Below, piece by piece: positions 8,636-17,760 of a DNA stretch of 17,760 bases. The stretch is taken from assembly GCF_946479415.1 (NCBI RefSeq), contig NZ_CAMLFY010000097.1, positions 1 through 17,760 on the forward strand. Reading direction: 5' to 3'. The notes below the pieces were generated by a model. The model made no database searches, was not told the origin of the DNA, and was given only the letters and a program-made list of their open reading frames with translations. Position 1 is the first letter of the stretch; every line of letters starts with the position of its first letter. This DNA comes from an uncultured Shinella sp. (lineage in GTDB: Bacteria; Pseudomonadota; Alphaproteobacteria; Rhizobiales; Rhizobiaceae). The position numbers and the translations under genes are program-made.

Positions 8636-9490
8636 ATGGCAGGATCTCCCGTGAACAAGAAAGTCGACGTCAAGGATTTGCTCTCGGAAGAGCTTCCGAG
8701 CGACAGCCGGCATGCCCGCCAGTTGGTGCGGCGTCAGATGATCGCCGAGACTGTGATCGCCGAGGGCTCCATCCGCATCGAGGATCTGACCGAGCGCTTC
8801 GGCATCAGCCTGATGACGGCGCACCGCGATGTCGACGACCTCGTCAGCCGCGGCCTGTTTCGCAAGACGCGCGGTATCGTTTCGGCAGCCCCCACCAGCC
8901 TGATCGAATCCTCCGATGCCTACCGCGCGACCAAGCAGGCCAAGGAGAAGAAGGCGATCGCCAAGGCCGCCATGCAGTTCGTCGAGCCGGGGCAGGCGAT
9001 CTTCATGGATGACGCCACCACCGTGCACGAGATGACGCGTTTCCTGCCGGCCAAGGTGCCGTTGACGGTCATCACCAACTCGCTCGTCCTGATCAACGAG
9101 CTGAAGGAGGTTGTTGACCTCAACCTCATCTGTCTCGGGGGACAGTTTTACCATTGGTGCAATGCCTTCATGGGGCACATCACCAGCAACGAAATCCGCC
9201 GGCTGCGCGCCGACACCGTGTTCATGTCGCTTTCGGCCATCGTCGACGACGTGGTCTACCACCAGTCGCCCGAGACGGTCGCCACCAAGCGGGCGATGTT
9301 CGAAAGCTCGTCGAAGCGCGTGCTGCTGGCCGACCACACCAAATTCGAACGGCGCGCGCTGCATCACTTCGCGACGCTCGAAGAGTTCGACGCCGTGATC
9401 GTCGACGAGGATATCCCGATCTCCCACCTGTCGCGCATGCGCTCGAAGGGGATCAACGTCATTGTGGCGGACGGAGAGCGGTCCGGCTGA
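8636..9490 (+). CDS. DeoR-family transcriptional regulator
   Basis: A 284-residue regulator with a DeoR-type winged helix-turn-helix at about residues 30-84 (IRIEDLTERFGISLMTAHRDVDDLVSRGLFRKTRG) and a C-terminal sugar-phosphate sensor domain. Sensor landmarks are FMDDATT at 123-129, VITNS at 145-149, LGGQFY at 167-172, KRAMFE at 218-223 and LLADHTKF at 230-237. Proteins of this class usually repress sugar operons and release DNA on binding a phosphorylated intermediate. The family's usual GTT in the sensor loop is ATT here, and the recognition helix reads TAHRDVDDL instead of the usual TIRRDL-like sequence. The GTG at 8651, with AGGA six bases upstream, is a credible alternative start that removes five residues. 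It lies 68 bases before the kinase gene, so it may control that operon, the importer, or both. It is unrelated to the SorC-type EryD. Confidence 0.88.
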   Translation: MAGSPVNKKVDVKDLLSEELPSDSRHARQLVRRQMIAETVIAEGSIRIEDLTERFGISLMTAHRDVDDLVSRGLFRKTRGIVSAAPTSLIESSDAYRATKQAKEKKAIAKAAMQFVEPGQAIFMDDATTVHEMTRFLPAKVPLTVITNSLVLINELKEVVDLNLICLGGQFYHWCNAFMGHITSNEIRRLRADTVFMSLSAIVDDVVYHQSPETVATKRAMFESSSKRVLLADHTKFERRALHHFATLEEFDAVIVDEDIPISHLSRMRSKGINVIVADGERSG

Positions 9491-9558
9491 GGGTTCCGCT
9501 GTTGCGGATACCTTGATGCCCGGTGCCGTTTCTCCCTCGCTTGAGAATGGAGACAGCG

Positions 9559-11079
9559 ATGCCCTGCATCATGGGTATAGACAGCGGCCTGACGGTGACC
9601 AAGGCCGTGATTTTCGATGCGGATGGAACGGTGCTGGCGATTGCCCGCCGCCGCGTCCCCCAGCTCATTCCGGTCCCCCAGCATGTCGAGCGCGACATGG
9701 ACGGCCTGTGGGCCGCGACGGCGGGTGCCATCCGCGAAGCGGTCGCCGCCTGCGGCCGTCCGGCCTCCGATATCGTGGCAATCGCCGCGACGGCGCATGG
9801 CGACGGCATCTACCTGCTCGACGGTGACCAACGGCCGCTCGGCAATGCCATCGTGTCGCTCGACACGCGCGCCGATGCCATTGCCGATGCATGGAACGAC
9901 AGCGAGATCGGTGAGCAATCGCTGACGCTGACCGGCCAGAAACCGCATGCCTCCGCGCCCTCCGCCATCCTGCGCTGGATCCGCGATCACGAGCCCGAGC
10001 GCTATGCCCGCATCGCCCATTTCATCGCCGCGAAGGACTGGCTGCGCTTTTGCCTGTGCGGGACGATCGGCACCGACCGGACGGAAGCCAGCACATCCTT
10101 CACCAACGTCCTGACGCAGGACTATGCCGACGACGCCTTCCGCCTTTTCGGGCTGGACCGCCTCGCCGGGCGGCAGCCGCCGATGGCCGGCTCGACCGAG
10201 ATCGTCGGCGGCGTGACGGTGGAGACTGCGCGCCAGACCGGGCTTGTCGCGGGCACGCCCGTCATGGCCGGCCTGCATGATGTCACGGCATCGGCGCTCG
10301 GCATGGGTGGGTATGGCGATGGCGTGGTGGCGGTCATCGCCGGCACCTATTCGATCAACGAGACGGTCTCGCCGGCGCCGAAGGTCGATGGCCGCTGGTT
10401 CTGCCGCAACGGCATTCTGCCCGGCGAATGGAACAACATGTCCATCTCCCCCGCTTCGACGGCCAACTACGACTGGTTCATCGACCAGTTCTGCGCCGCC
10501 GACGCCAAGGCGGCGGAGGCTGCCGGTGAGAGCATCCACGCGATCCTTGGCAAGGAATTCGAAGCCGCGCGCGACCGTCCCTCCAGCGCCTTCTTCCACC
10601 CCTACCTTTTCGGCTCGCCCTTCGGCGGCGCCTCCAGCGCCGGCTTCTACGGCCTCAATGCATGGCACGACCGGGGCGATCTGGTGCGCGCCGTGCTGGA
10701 GGGCATCGCCTTCAACCATCGCGTCCATGTCGATGCGCTGCGCGACGGCTTCGCGCCTGCTACCGCCCGCCTGACCGGCGGCATCTCGCGCAATCCCGCC
10801 ATGGCTGGGCTGTTTGCCGATATTCTCGGTCTGCCGGTCACGGCGACACGCACCGAGGAGGCGGCTGCCTGGGGAGCTGCGCTTTGTGCTGGCGCCGGCG
10901 CCGGGCTCTTCGCCTCACCGACCGACGATCCGCGTGATCTCGCGGCCATCGAAACCACCTACCAGCCGGATCCCGGCCGGCAGCAAGCCTATGATGAGAA
11001 ATACCGGGTCTTCCTCGATCTCGCCGGGGCGATGAAGCCGCTCTGGCCGGTGCTGCGGCGCCTGGGCGCAAAGAACTGA
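9559..11079 (+). CDS. FGGY-family carbohydrate kinase, L-xylulokinase-like; substrate unknown
   Basis: A 506-residue FGGY kinase. The N-terminal phosphate-binding motif GIDSGLTVTKAVIFD is at 6-20, VERDMDGLW at 43-51 and ATAHGDGIYLLD near 77-88. AGLHDVTASALGMG carries the predicted catalytic base Asp241, and TGGISRN is at 406-412. Overall it resembles E. coli LyxK (L-xylulokinase) more than it does EryA, which lies in the same window. FGGY kinases phosphorylate a terminal hydroxyl of sugars or polyols using ATP. The next gene is a GlpD-like dehydrogenase beginning a few bases after the stop. The pair copies the EryA-EryB logic, so a polyol or ketose of four or five carbons is likely; apulose, xylulose and threitol are all possible. 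ATG 9559 has GGAG eight bases upstream; an extended frame starts at a GTG at 9523 without a ribosome site. Confidence 0.88.
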   Translation: MPCIMGIDSGLTVTKAVIFDADGTVLAIARRRVPQLIPVPQHVERDMDGLWAATAGAIREAVAACGRPASDIVAIAATAHGDGIYLLDGDQRPLGNAIVSLDTRADAIADAWNDSEIGEQSLTLTGQKPHASAPSAILRWIRDHEPERYARIAHFIAAKDWLRFCLCGTIGTDRTEASTSFTNVLTQDYADDAFRLFGLDRLAGRQPPMAGSTEIVGGVTVETARQTGLVAGTPVMAGLHDVTASALGMGGYGDGVVAVIAGTYSINETVSPAPKVDGRWFCRNGILPGEWNNMSISPASTANYDWFIDQFCAADAKAAEAAGESIHAILGKEFEAARDRPSSAFFHPYLFGSPFGGASSAGFYGLNAWHDRGDLVRAVLEGIAFNHRVHVDALRDGFAPATARLTGGISRNPAMAGLFADILGLPVTATRTEEAAAWGAALCAGAGAGLFASPTDDPRDLAAIETTYQPDPGRQQAYDEKYRVFLDLAGAMKPLWPVLRRLGAKN

Positions 11080-11093
11080 CAGGAATGCCCATT

Positions 11094-12758
11094 ATGACGG
11101 ATACCACGGTCGAGACTTTCGACGTCATCATCCTCGGCGCCGGCATCAACGGGGCAGGGCTCTTTCGCGACCTCTGCCTGCAGGGCCTGAAATGCCTCAT
11201 CGTCGACAAGGCCGATTTCGGCTCAGGCACGAGTGCCGCCCCCTCGCGCCTCATCCACGGCGGCATCAAATATCTGGAGACCGGCGAACTCGGCCTCGTC
11301 GCGCAGTCGACGCTGGAGCGCAACCTGCTTTTGCGCAACGCGCCGCATTGCGTTGAGGCGCTGCCGACCTTTATCCCCTCCTTCTCGCTGATGAAGGGGG
11401 CTTTTGCGGCCCTGCGCACGCTGTTTGGCTCGACGACGGCCCCGCGCAGCCGCGGCGCCGTGCTGATCAAGATCGGCCTTGCGCTCTACGATCTCTACGG
11501 TGCGCGCCACCGCGTCATGCCGAAGCACCAGTTCTTCTTCCGTCGCAAGGCGCTTGCGGAAATGCCGGAAATCACGCCGCGCATCGTCGCCGGCGGCATC
11601 TATTACGACGCCAAGATCAGCCGGCCGGAACGCCTCGTCTGGGAACTGGTGCGCGACGGTCTCGATGCCGGCCCGACCTCGGCTGCGATGAACGACACCA
11701 CGTTGCTGGGGCAGGCCGACGGCGTGTTGCGCTTCAAGGACCCGCGAGGCGGCGAGCGTCTGGCGCGCGCCGGCATCGTGGTCAACGGGGCGGGGCCGTG
11801 GATCGATGCCGTCAATGCGACGCTCGGCATTTCGGGGAAACTGATCGGCGGCACCAAGGGGTCGCATATCCTGCTGAGGCACCCCGCTTTGGTGAAGAGC
11901 CTGAAGGGCCGGATGATCTATTTCGAGGCGGACGATGGCCGCATCTGCCTCGTTTATGATTTCCTCGGTCTGGCGCTCGTCGGCTCGACGGATATCAAGG
12001 CCGACAACCCGGAGACGGTGCGCTGCGAAGAGGACGAGGTCGACTATTTCCTCGCCAGCCTCAGTTCGCTGCTGCCGAAGCTGGACTTCAGCCGCGACCA
12101 GATCGTCTATGCCTATAGCGGCATCCGCCCGCTGCCGGCATCGGATGCCAGCAATCCCGGCCTGATCAGCCGCGACCATTCGGCGCCCGTCGCGGAGCCG
12201 GGCGAGGGGCGGCCGTTTCCGGTCATCTCGCTTGTCGGCGGCAAATGGACGACCTTCCGCGGCTTTGCCGAGGAGGTGGCAGACACGATCCTCGCGCGTC
12301 TCGGGCGCAGCCGGAAGACCAGCACGCAGATGCTGCCGATCGGCGGCGGGCGCGGCTTCCCGGTCGATGACGCAGCACGACGGGCCTGGATTTCCGAGCG
12401 CGCGGAGAAGAGCGGCCTGCCTGCCCAGCGCATCGAAGCTCTTCTCGCCCGCTACGGCACGACGGCCGATGCGGTGCTCGCCCATATCGCGCAGGTCGGC
12501 GATACGCCACTGCCCCAGGTCGATGGCTACGGGCGCGCGGAGATCGACTGGATCGTGCGCAATGAAATGGTCGGGCATCTCGCCGACATCGTTCTGCGCC
12601 GCACGACGCTCGCCATCGAGGGCAAGGTGACCGCGGCCGGCTTGAACGAGATTGCCGATGTCGCGGCGGCCACGCTCGGCTGGGATGAGGCGCGCCGCGC
12701 TACGGAGATTGCCGCAACTGCCGAGCATCTGACGGCCGTCAACCGTGTAAGCCTTTGA
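11094..12758 (+). CDS. GlpD-family FAD-dependent polyol-phosphate dehydrogenase, substrate unknown
   Basis: A 554-residue flavoprotein of the glycerol-3-phosphate dehydrogenase family. The FAD motif GAGINGAG is at residues 15-22, followed by FGSGTSAAPSRLIHGGIKYLE, VVNGAGPWIDAVN, GGTKGSHILLRHP, ALVGSTDIKADNPE and YSGIRPLPASDASN. SLVGGKWTTFRGFAEEV leads into a C-terminal domain with EIDWIVRNEMVGHLADIVLRRT. It is about 50 residues longer than EryB in this window and clearly distinct from it, being closer to ordinary GlpD in length. It probably oxidises the product of the adjacent kinase to a ketose phosphate, feeding electrons to quinone. The start at 11094 has AGGA nine bases away; the ATG at 11085 touches that site and is less likely. 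If the true substrate is glycerol 3-phosphate, the gene would be a second glpD. Its tight coupling to a LyxK-like kinase argues against that, but not decisively. Confidence 0.85.
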   Translation: MTDTTVETFDVIILGAGINGAGLFRDLCLQGLKCLIVDKADFGSGTSAAPSRLIHGGIKYLETGELGLVAQSTLERNLLLRNAPHCVEALPTFIPSFSLMKGAFAALRTLFGSTTAPRSRGAVLIKIGLALYDLYGARHRVMPKHQFFFRRKALAEMPEITPRIVAGGIYYDAKISRPERLVWELVRDGLDAGPTSAAMNDTTLLGQADGVLRFKDPRGGERLARAGIVVNGAGPWIDAVNATLGISGKLIGGTKGSHILLRHPALVKSLKGRMIYFEADDGRICLVYDFLGLALVGSTDIKADNPETVRCEEDEVDYFLASLSSLLPKLDFSRDQIVYAYSGIRPLPASDASNPGLISRDHSAPVAEPGEGRPFPVISLVGGKWTTFRGFAEEVADTILARLGRSRKTSTQMLPIGGGRGFPVDDAARRAWISERAEKSGLPAQRIEALLARYGTTADAVLAHIAQVGDTPLPQVDGYGRAEIDWIVRNEMVGHLADIVLRRTTLAIEGKVTAAGLNEIADVAAATLGWDEARRATEIAATAEHLTAVNRVSL

Positions 12759-12848
12759 GGTTTCACGGTCCGGAGACTGCGTCTTCGCTCTTTTCTCCGC
12801 GCCGTCCCTGTTGCATCTTCATGGCATGATTGCCTGCGGGAGGAACCA

Positions 12849-14549
12849 GTGACCAAGATCGTCGACGACCCCGAAACTTTCGCCGCCTCCGCGCTTGCGG
12901 GCTTTTCCCGTATCTACGGGCAGTATGTCCGGCTGGTGAAGGGCGGCGTCGTTCGCTCCACGGCGGTGCCGCAGGGCAAGGTCTCGGTCATCGTCGGCGG
13001 CGGCTCCGGCCACTATCCGGCCTTCGCCGGCTATGTCGGGCCGGGCATGGCCGATGCGGCGGTCGCAGGGGAAATCTTCGCGTCGCCTTCGACGGCGGCG
13101 GTCGCGCGCGTCTGCCGTAATGCGGATTACGGCGGCGGCATTCTGCTCGGTTTCGGCAACTATGCCGGCGACGTGCTGAATTTCGGCGTGGCGGCCGAGC
13201 GCCTGCGCGCCGAGGGCATCGATGTGCGCATCGTCTCCGTCACGGACGATGTGGCGAGCGCCCCGGCGGACCAGCATTTGCGCCGGCGCGGCATCGCGGG
13301 CGATTTCGTCGTCTTCAAGGTCGCGGGGGCTGCGGCGGAGGCAGGGCTCGATCTTGACGCGGTCGAGCGCATCACCCGGCATGCCAATGACCGGACCTTC
13401 TCCTTCGGTGTCGCCTTCGGTGGCTGCACGCTGCCGGGCGCCACGGAGCCGCTCTTCACCGTGCCGCGTGGCATGATGGCGCTCGGCCTCGGCATCCATG
13501 GCGAGCCGGGCATTCGCGATGCGGAAATCGTGCCCGCGCGGGCGCTGGCGGAACTGCTTGTCGAGACCATTCTGGCCGAGCGACCGGCCGGCGCCCGCCG
13601 TGCGGCCGTGCTGCTGAACGGTCTCGGCGCCACCAAATATGAAGAGCTTTTCGTTCTCTGGGGCGCGGTGGAAACCTTGCTTCAGGCAGCAGGTGTCGAT
13701 CTCGTGGCGCCCGAGGTCGGCGAATATGTCACGAGCCTCGACATGCAGGGCTGCTCGCTGACGGTTCTGTGGCTCGATGCGGAGCTGGAACGCTATTGGC
13801 TCGCGCCATGCGACACACCGGTCTTCCGTCGCGGCGAAACCTTTCGCACGGAGCCGGCTGCGGTTCGTCCTGATATCGACGACGACGCGTCGGTTTTTGG
13901 CCCGGCATCCTCGGCGTCGCGGGAGAGCGCTCTTTGCCTTGCCGGTATTCTCGATGCCATGGTCTCGGCGCTGAGCGAGGCGGAGGCCGAGCTTGGCCGG
14001 ATCGATGCCTTTGCCGGCGATGGTGACCATGGCCAGGGCATGCGCCGCGGCGCGACCGCCGCCCGCGAGGCGATTCATCAGGCCGTGGCGGCTGGTGCCG
14101 GTGCCAGGGGCGCCCTTGCGGTCGCCGGCGACGCCTGGGCGGACCGCGCTGGCGGCACGTCCGGCGCCATCTGGGGCCTGCTGTTGCGCTCCTGGAGTTC
14201 CGCCTTCTCCGATGAGGCGGCATTCGAGGATGCGGACGTGATCCGCGGGGCGCGCATCGCCCTCGATGACGTGATGCGTCTTGGTGGCGCAAAGCCCGGC
14301 GACAAGACGCTGGTGGATGCCTTCGTGCCCTTCGTCGCGGCGCTGGAAACCGCCAAGGCCGATGGCCTCTCCCTGAAGGACGCCTGGCATAAGGCGAGCG
14401 CGACCTGCCGGCAGGCGGCGGAAGCCACTGCGCCGCTCTCGCCACGTCTTGGCCGCGCCCGCCCGCTTGCCGAACGCAGCATCGGCCATCCCGATGCCGG
14501 CGCCGTCTCGCTGGCCCTCATCGCTACGACGATAGCCGCCCGTCTCTGA
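12849..14549 (+). CDS. Fused DhaK-DhaL ATP-dependent ketose kinase (dihydroxyacetone or L-erythrulose kinase)
   Basis: A 566-residue single-chain kinase with an N-terminal DhaK domain and a C-terminal DhaL domain. DhaK shows GGGSGHYPAF at 50-59, GYVGPGMADAAVAGEIF at 61-77, GNYAGD at 103-108, and GIHGEPG with His217, the residue that binds dihydroxyacetone covalently in this family. DhaL has GDGDHG at 390-395, GGTSGA at 435-440 and GDKTLVDA at 484-491, matching nucleotide and magnesium binding. Family members phosphorylate dihydroxyacetone or four-carbon ketoses such as L- and D-erythrulose, the latter described in Mycobacterium smegmatis. Next to erythritol and ApnO-like genes, L-erythrulose is an attractive substrate. 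The start is GTG with GGGAGGA five bases upstream. It lies 90 bases after the dehydrogenase gene and ends in a terminator, so it is probably the last gene of the DeoR-led unit. Confidence 0.85.
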   Translation: MTKIVDDPETFAASALAGFSRIYGQYVRLVKGGVVRSTAVPQGKVSVIVGGGSGHYPAFAGYVGPGMADAAVAGEIFASPSTAAVARVCRNADYGGGILLGFGNYAGDVLNFGVAAERLRAEGIDVRIVSVTDDVASAPADQHLRRRGIAGDFVVFKVAGAAAEAGLDLDAVERITRHANDRTFSFGVAFGGCTLPGATEPLFTVPRGMMALGLGIHGEPGIRDAEIVPARALAELLVETILAERPAGARRAAVLLNGLGATKYEELFVLWGAVETLLQAAGVDLVAPEVGEYVTSLDMQGCSLTVLWLDAELERYWLAPCDTPVFRRGETFRTEPAAVRPDIDDDASVFGPASSASRESALCLAGILDAMVSALSEAEAELGRIDAFAGDGDHGQGMRRGATAAREAIHQAVAAGAGARGALAVAGDAWADRAGGTSGAIWGLLLRSWSSAFSDEAAFEDADVIRGARIALDDVMRLGGAKPGDKTLVDAFVPFVAALETAKADGLSLKDAWHKASATCRQAAEATAPLSPRLGRARPLAERSIGHPDAGAVSLALIATTIAARL

Positions 14550-14589
14550 CGGTTTTCGGCGTCAAATATCCCATATCCGATGTGACATC

Positions 14590-14620
14590 GAGCCGAACGT
14601 CGCGTGATGTTCGGCTCTTT
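14590..14620 (+). terminator. Rho-independent-type terminator after the DhaK-DhaL gene
   Basis: GAGCCGAAC (14590-14598) and GTTCGGCTC (14609-14617) form a perfect nine-pair stem around a ten-base loop, followed by TTT. It lies 40 bases past the kinase stop. The T run is short, but stem and position are convincing. Confidence 0.7.
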
Positions 14621-14709
14621 ACCGTTTCCGTTTCTCCGAAAAACCGATTTCTCTCAATGCCTTATCTGTATTCGAGATGGAGGCGTCCGTGCTGCCGGCG
14701 TGTTATATT

Positions 14710-14726
14710 CACATAAGCATCACATA
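14710..14726. repeat. CACATA direct repeat upstream of the ApnO-like gene
   Basis: CACATA occurs at 14710-14715 and 14721-14726, eleven bases apart, upstream of the TTGACT at 14743. Similar CATAT repeats at ten to eleven bases lie at the importer promoter near 3967-3992. This could be a shared regulator site, though both stretches are AT-rich. Confidence 0.3.
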
Positions 14727-14742
14727 TCCGAACAGATAGTTA

Positions 14743-14773
14743 TTGACTTGTTATACCAGTTGGGAAATATAGG
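14743..14773 (+). promoter_or_regulatory. Candidate promoter for the ApnO-like gene and second importer
   Basis: TTGACT at 14743-14748 matches the -35 consensus at five of six positions. The best -10 is TATAGG at 14768-14773, four of six, but with a long 19-base spacer. A terminator upstream and a new strong ribosome site downstream support a promoter somewhere in this stretch. Confidence 0.35.
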
Positions 14774-14849
14774 CCCATGCCGGGCGACCGGTGGAGGAAG
14801 TTTCGGCCCGACGACCTTGTCGAGGCCATTCGTATTTTGGAGGTCTTCG

Positions 14850-16743
<1,894 letters not shown>

Positions 16744-16757
16744 TCCTCCCGCGATGG

Positions 16758-16790
16758 CGCGAGGCGGGGCTTGTCCCTGCCTCGCGTTTT
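16758..16790 (+). terminator. Terminator-like hairpin between second binding protein and DUF2291 gene
   Basis: CGCGAGGC (16758-16765) pairs with GCCTCGCG (16779-16786), and inner GGG/CCC pairs close a CTTGT loop. TTTT follows at 16787-16790. It lies 14 bases after the stop codon and 23 bases before the next start, so it probably ends most transcripts while allowing some read-through to the DUF2291 and ATPase genes. Confidence 0.7.
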
Positions 16791-16812
16791 CTATTCAAGA
16801 CGGAGATTGGGA

Positions 16813-17451
16813 ATGCCAAGGTTTCAGGCTGCCTGTACACTCGTGCTCGCCGGTGCGCTTGCGCTTTCCGGCTGCAAATTCGTCAAGACCGAAGACGAAC
16901 AGAAGCAGGCGGCGGCCGGTGCTTTCAATCCGGACAAACTTGTCGCCGATATCTGGGATGCCAAGGTCGTGCCCTTCCTTCAGGAGCGTGCGGGCACCTT
17001 CCAGGAGGTCTCGACGCTTGCGAACAGCAATCTCGATGCGGCGGCTGAAAAATACGGCCACAAGGAAAAGCAGGGCAATGCGCCCTGGACCTTTGCCGCC
17101 AAGATCGACGGCGTGATCGTCGCCGAAGAGACGAAGTCGCGCGCAGGCTATGTCGACGTCGATGTCGACGGCGACCAGAAGGCGGATGTGCGCGTCGCGA
17201 TCGGCCCGGCCATCCGCGGCACGGCGATCCGCGACAGCCTGAAATTCGTGAACTTCAACGAGTTCAAGAACCAGATCGAATGGGCGCAGTACGGCAAGTC
17301 GTTCAACACGCATGTAAACGGCCTGCTGCTCGGGAAGCTGCCGCGTGAAGGTCTGACGGGCAAAACGATCAAGGCGCTCGGCGCCTATCCGCTGCCGGCC
17401 AAGGGCCAGCTGCCGCTGTTCGTTCCCGTCACGATCACGGTCGGAGGCTGA
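16813..17451 (+). CDS. DUF2291 lipoprotein, accessory of the second importer
   Basis: A 212-residue protein with a lipoprotein signal: a short hydrophobic N-terminus ending in the lipobox LSGC, lipidated Cys21. The mature domain shows DUF2291 features also present in the protein at 4208: FNPDKLVADIW, the AAAEKYG segment, GPAIRGTAIRDSLKF, NEFKNQIEWAQYGKSFNTHV and LTGKTIKALGAYPL. Export and lipid anchoring should place it at a periplasmic membrane face. Its function is unknown, but it recurs next to sugar ABC importers, and the ATPase gene follows one base after its stop. ATG 16813 has GGAG seven bases upstream; the ATG at 16771 lies inside the terminator hairpin and would spoil the signal peptide. 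It differs from its paralogue at 4208, which has a membrane helix and no cysteine. Confidence 0.85.
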   Translation: MPRFQAACTLVLAGALALSGCKFVKTEDEQKQAAAGAFNPDKLVADIWDAKVVPFLQERAGTFQEVSTLANSNLDAAAEKYGHKEKQGNAPWTFAAKIDGVIVAEETKSRAGYVDVDVDGDQKADVRVAIGPAIRGTAIRDSLKFVNFNEFKNQIEWAQYGKSFNTHVNGLLLGKLPREGLTGKTIKALGAYPLPAKGQLPLFVPVTITVGG

Positions 17452-17452
17452 C

Positions 17453-17760
17453 ATGAACGCCACCGACGACGGCGACGTCATTCTCGAGCTGAAGGACATC
17501 ACCAAGGCCTATTCCGGCATCGTGGCGCTGAAGAAGGCGGACCTCAAGCTCCGTCGCGGCGCGGTCAACGTGCTGGTCGGCGAGAACGGTGCGGGCAAGT
17601 CCACGATGATGCGCATCATCGCCGGCGTGGAACGGCCGACGCTGGGCGAGATCTGGATGGATGGCGAGCGCATCCATCTGAACAGCCCGGCCGACGCGGT
17701 GCGCCACGGCATCGGCATCGTCTTCCAGGAGCTGAACCTCTTCGGCAATCTCTCGGTCGC
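17453..17760 (+). CDS. Second sugar ABC importer ATPase (partial, cut by right edge)
   Basis: The first 102 residues of a carbohydrate ABC ATPase. ILELKDITKAYSGIVALKKAD is followed by Walker A GENGAGKST at about residues 44-52 and Q-loop VFQELNLF near 90-97. It resembles the N-terminal domain of the ATPase at 4855. GGAGG five bases before ATG 17453 overlaps the end of the DUF2291 gene, implying coupled translation. The signature, Walker B and second domain lie beyond the window. It should work with the binding protein at 15802 and an unseen permease. Confidence 0.9.
   Translation, partial: MNATDDGDVILELKDITKAYSGIVALKKADLKLRRGAVNVLVGENGAGKSTMMRIIAGVERPTLGEIWMDGERIHLNSPADAVRHGIGIVFQELNLFGNLSV

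Larger units (their letters stand above)
14550..14849. other. 300-bp intergenic region with terminator and second control region
   Basis: No gene is recognised here. The left part contains a clear terminator for the kinase operon. The right part, from about 14690, is AT-rich and contains a CACATA direct repeat and a candidate promoter for the ApnO-like gene. The nine-base sequence CATATCCGA occurs twice, at 14572-14580 and 14723-14731, and may belong to a regulator site. An in-frame open extension of the ApnO gene runs back to 14604, but it has no ribosome site and no family match. Confidence 0.65.

Noticed and set aside
11223..14489. Two long minus-strand frames (501 and 556 codons) opposite the GlpD-like and DhaK-DhaL genes
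   Set aside because: Both are antisense to well-supported enzymes, with no ribosome site and a composition typical of reverse-strand high-GC frames.
14604..14849. N-terminal extension of the ApnO-like protein by 82 residues
   Set aside because: The extension begins within the terminator hairpin and lacks homology. GGAGG before 14850 and the Rossmann motif at residue 7 fix the shorter start.

Overview
The window is high-GC, densely packed DNA with codon use and gene families typical of an alphaproteobacterium. The erythritol genes look most like those of Rhizobiaceae and Brucellaceae, but genus cannot be fixed from this alone. Almost every gene concerns uptake and breakdown of small sugars or polyols (C4, perhaps C5). 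No phage, transposon, CRISPR, rRNA or tRNA signal was seen.

Left arm, minus strand (1-3417): eryA (erythritol kinase), eryB (FAD-dependent erythritol-phosphate dehydrogenase) and the start of eryC (erythrulose-phosphate epimerase, cut by the left edge) form an operon reading leftwards. A 790-bp divergent control region (3418-4207) follows. It holds a good minus-strand promoter, a plausible plus-strand promoter, short dyads, phased CATAT repeats and two candidate short leader ORFs.

Middle, plus strand (4208-8517): a complete ABC importer reads rightwards: a DUF2291 protein, a two-domain ATPase, a permease and a periplasmic binding protein. Its divergence from eryABC makes it the probable erythritol importer. 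A hairpin separates it from a DeoR-family regulator (8636-9490).

The regulator is followed by an FGGY kinase resembling L-xylulokinases (9559-11079), a second GlpD-like flavoprotein (11094-12758) and a fused DhaK-DhaL kinase (12849-14549) that ends at a clear terminator. These look like a second, unassigned catabolic module.

Right part (14850-17760): a D-apionate oxidoisomerase-like dehydrogenase (ApnO type) with its own upstream region is followed by a second binding protein, a DUF2291 lipoprotein and the start of a second importer ATPase, cut by the right edge.

Working model: erythritol enters by the first importer and passes through EryA, EryB and EryC to erythrulose phosphates. The ApnO homologue and the DhaK-type kinase suggest that a D-apiose or apionate route, passing through L-erythrulose, joins the same tetrulose-phosphate pool. 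The FGGY kinase and second GlpD may add another polyol. The ery assignments are firm; the second half is inference from family and neighbourhood.
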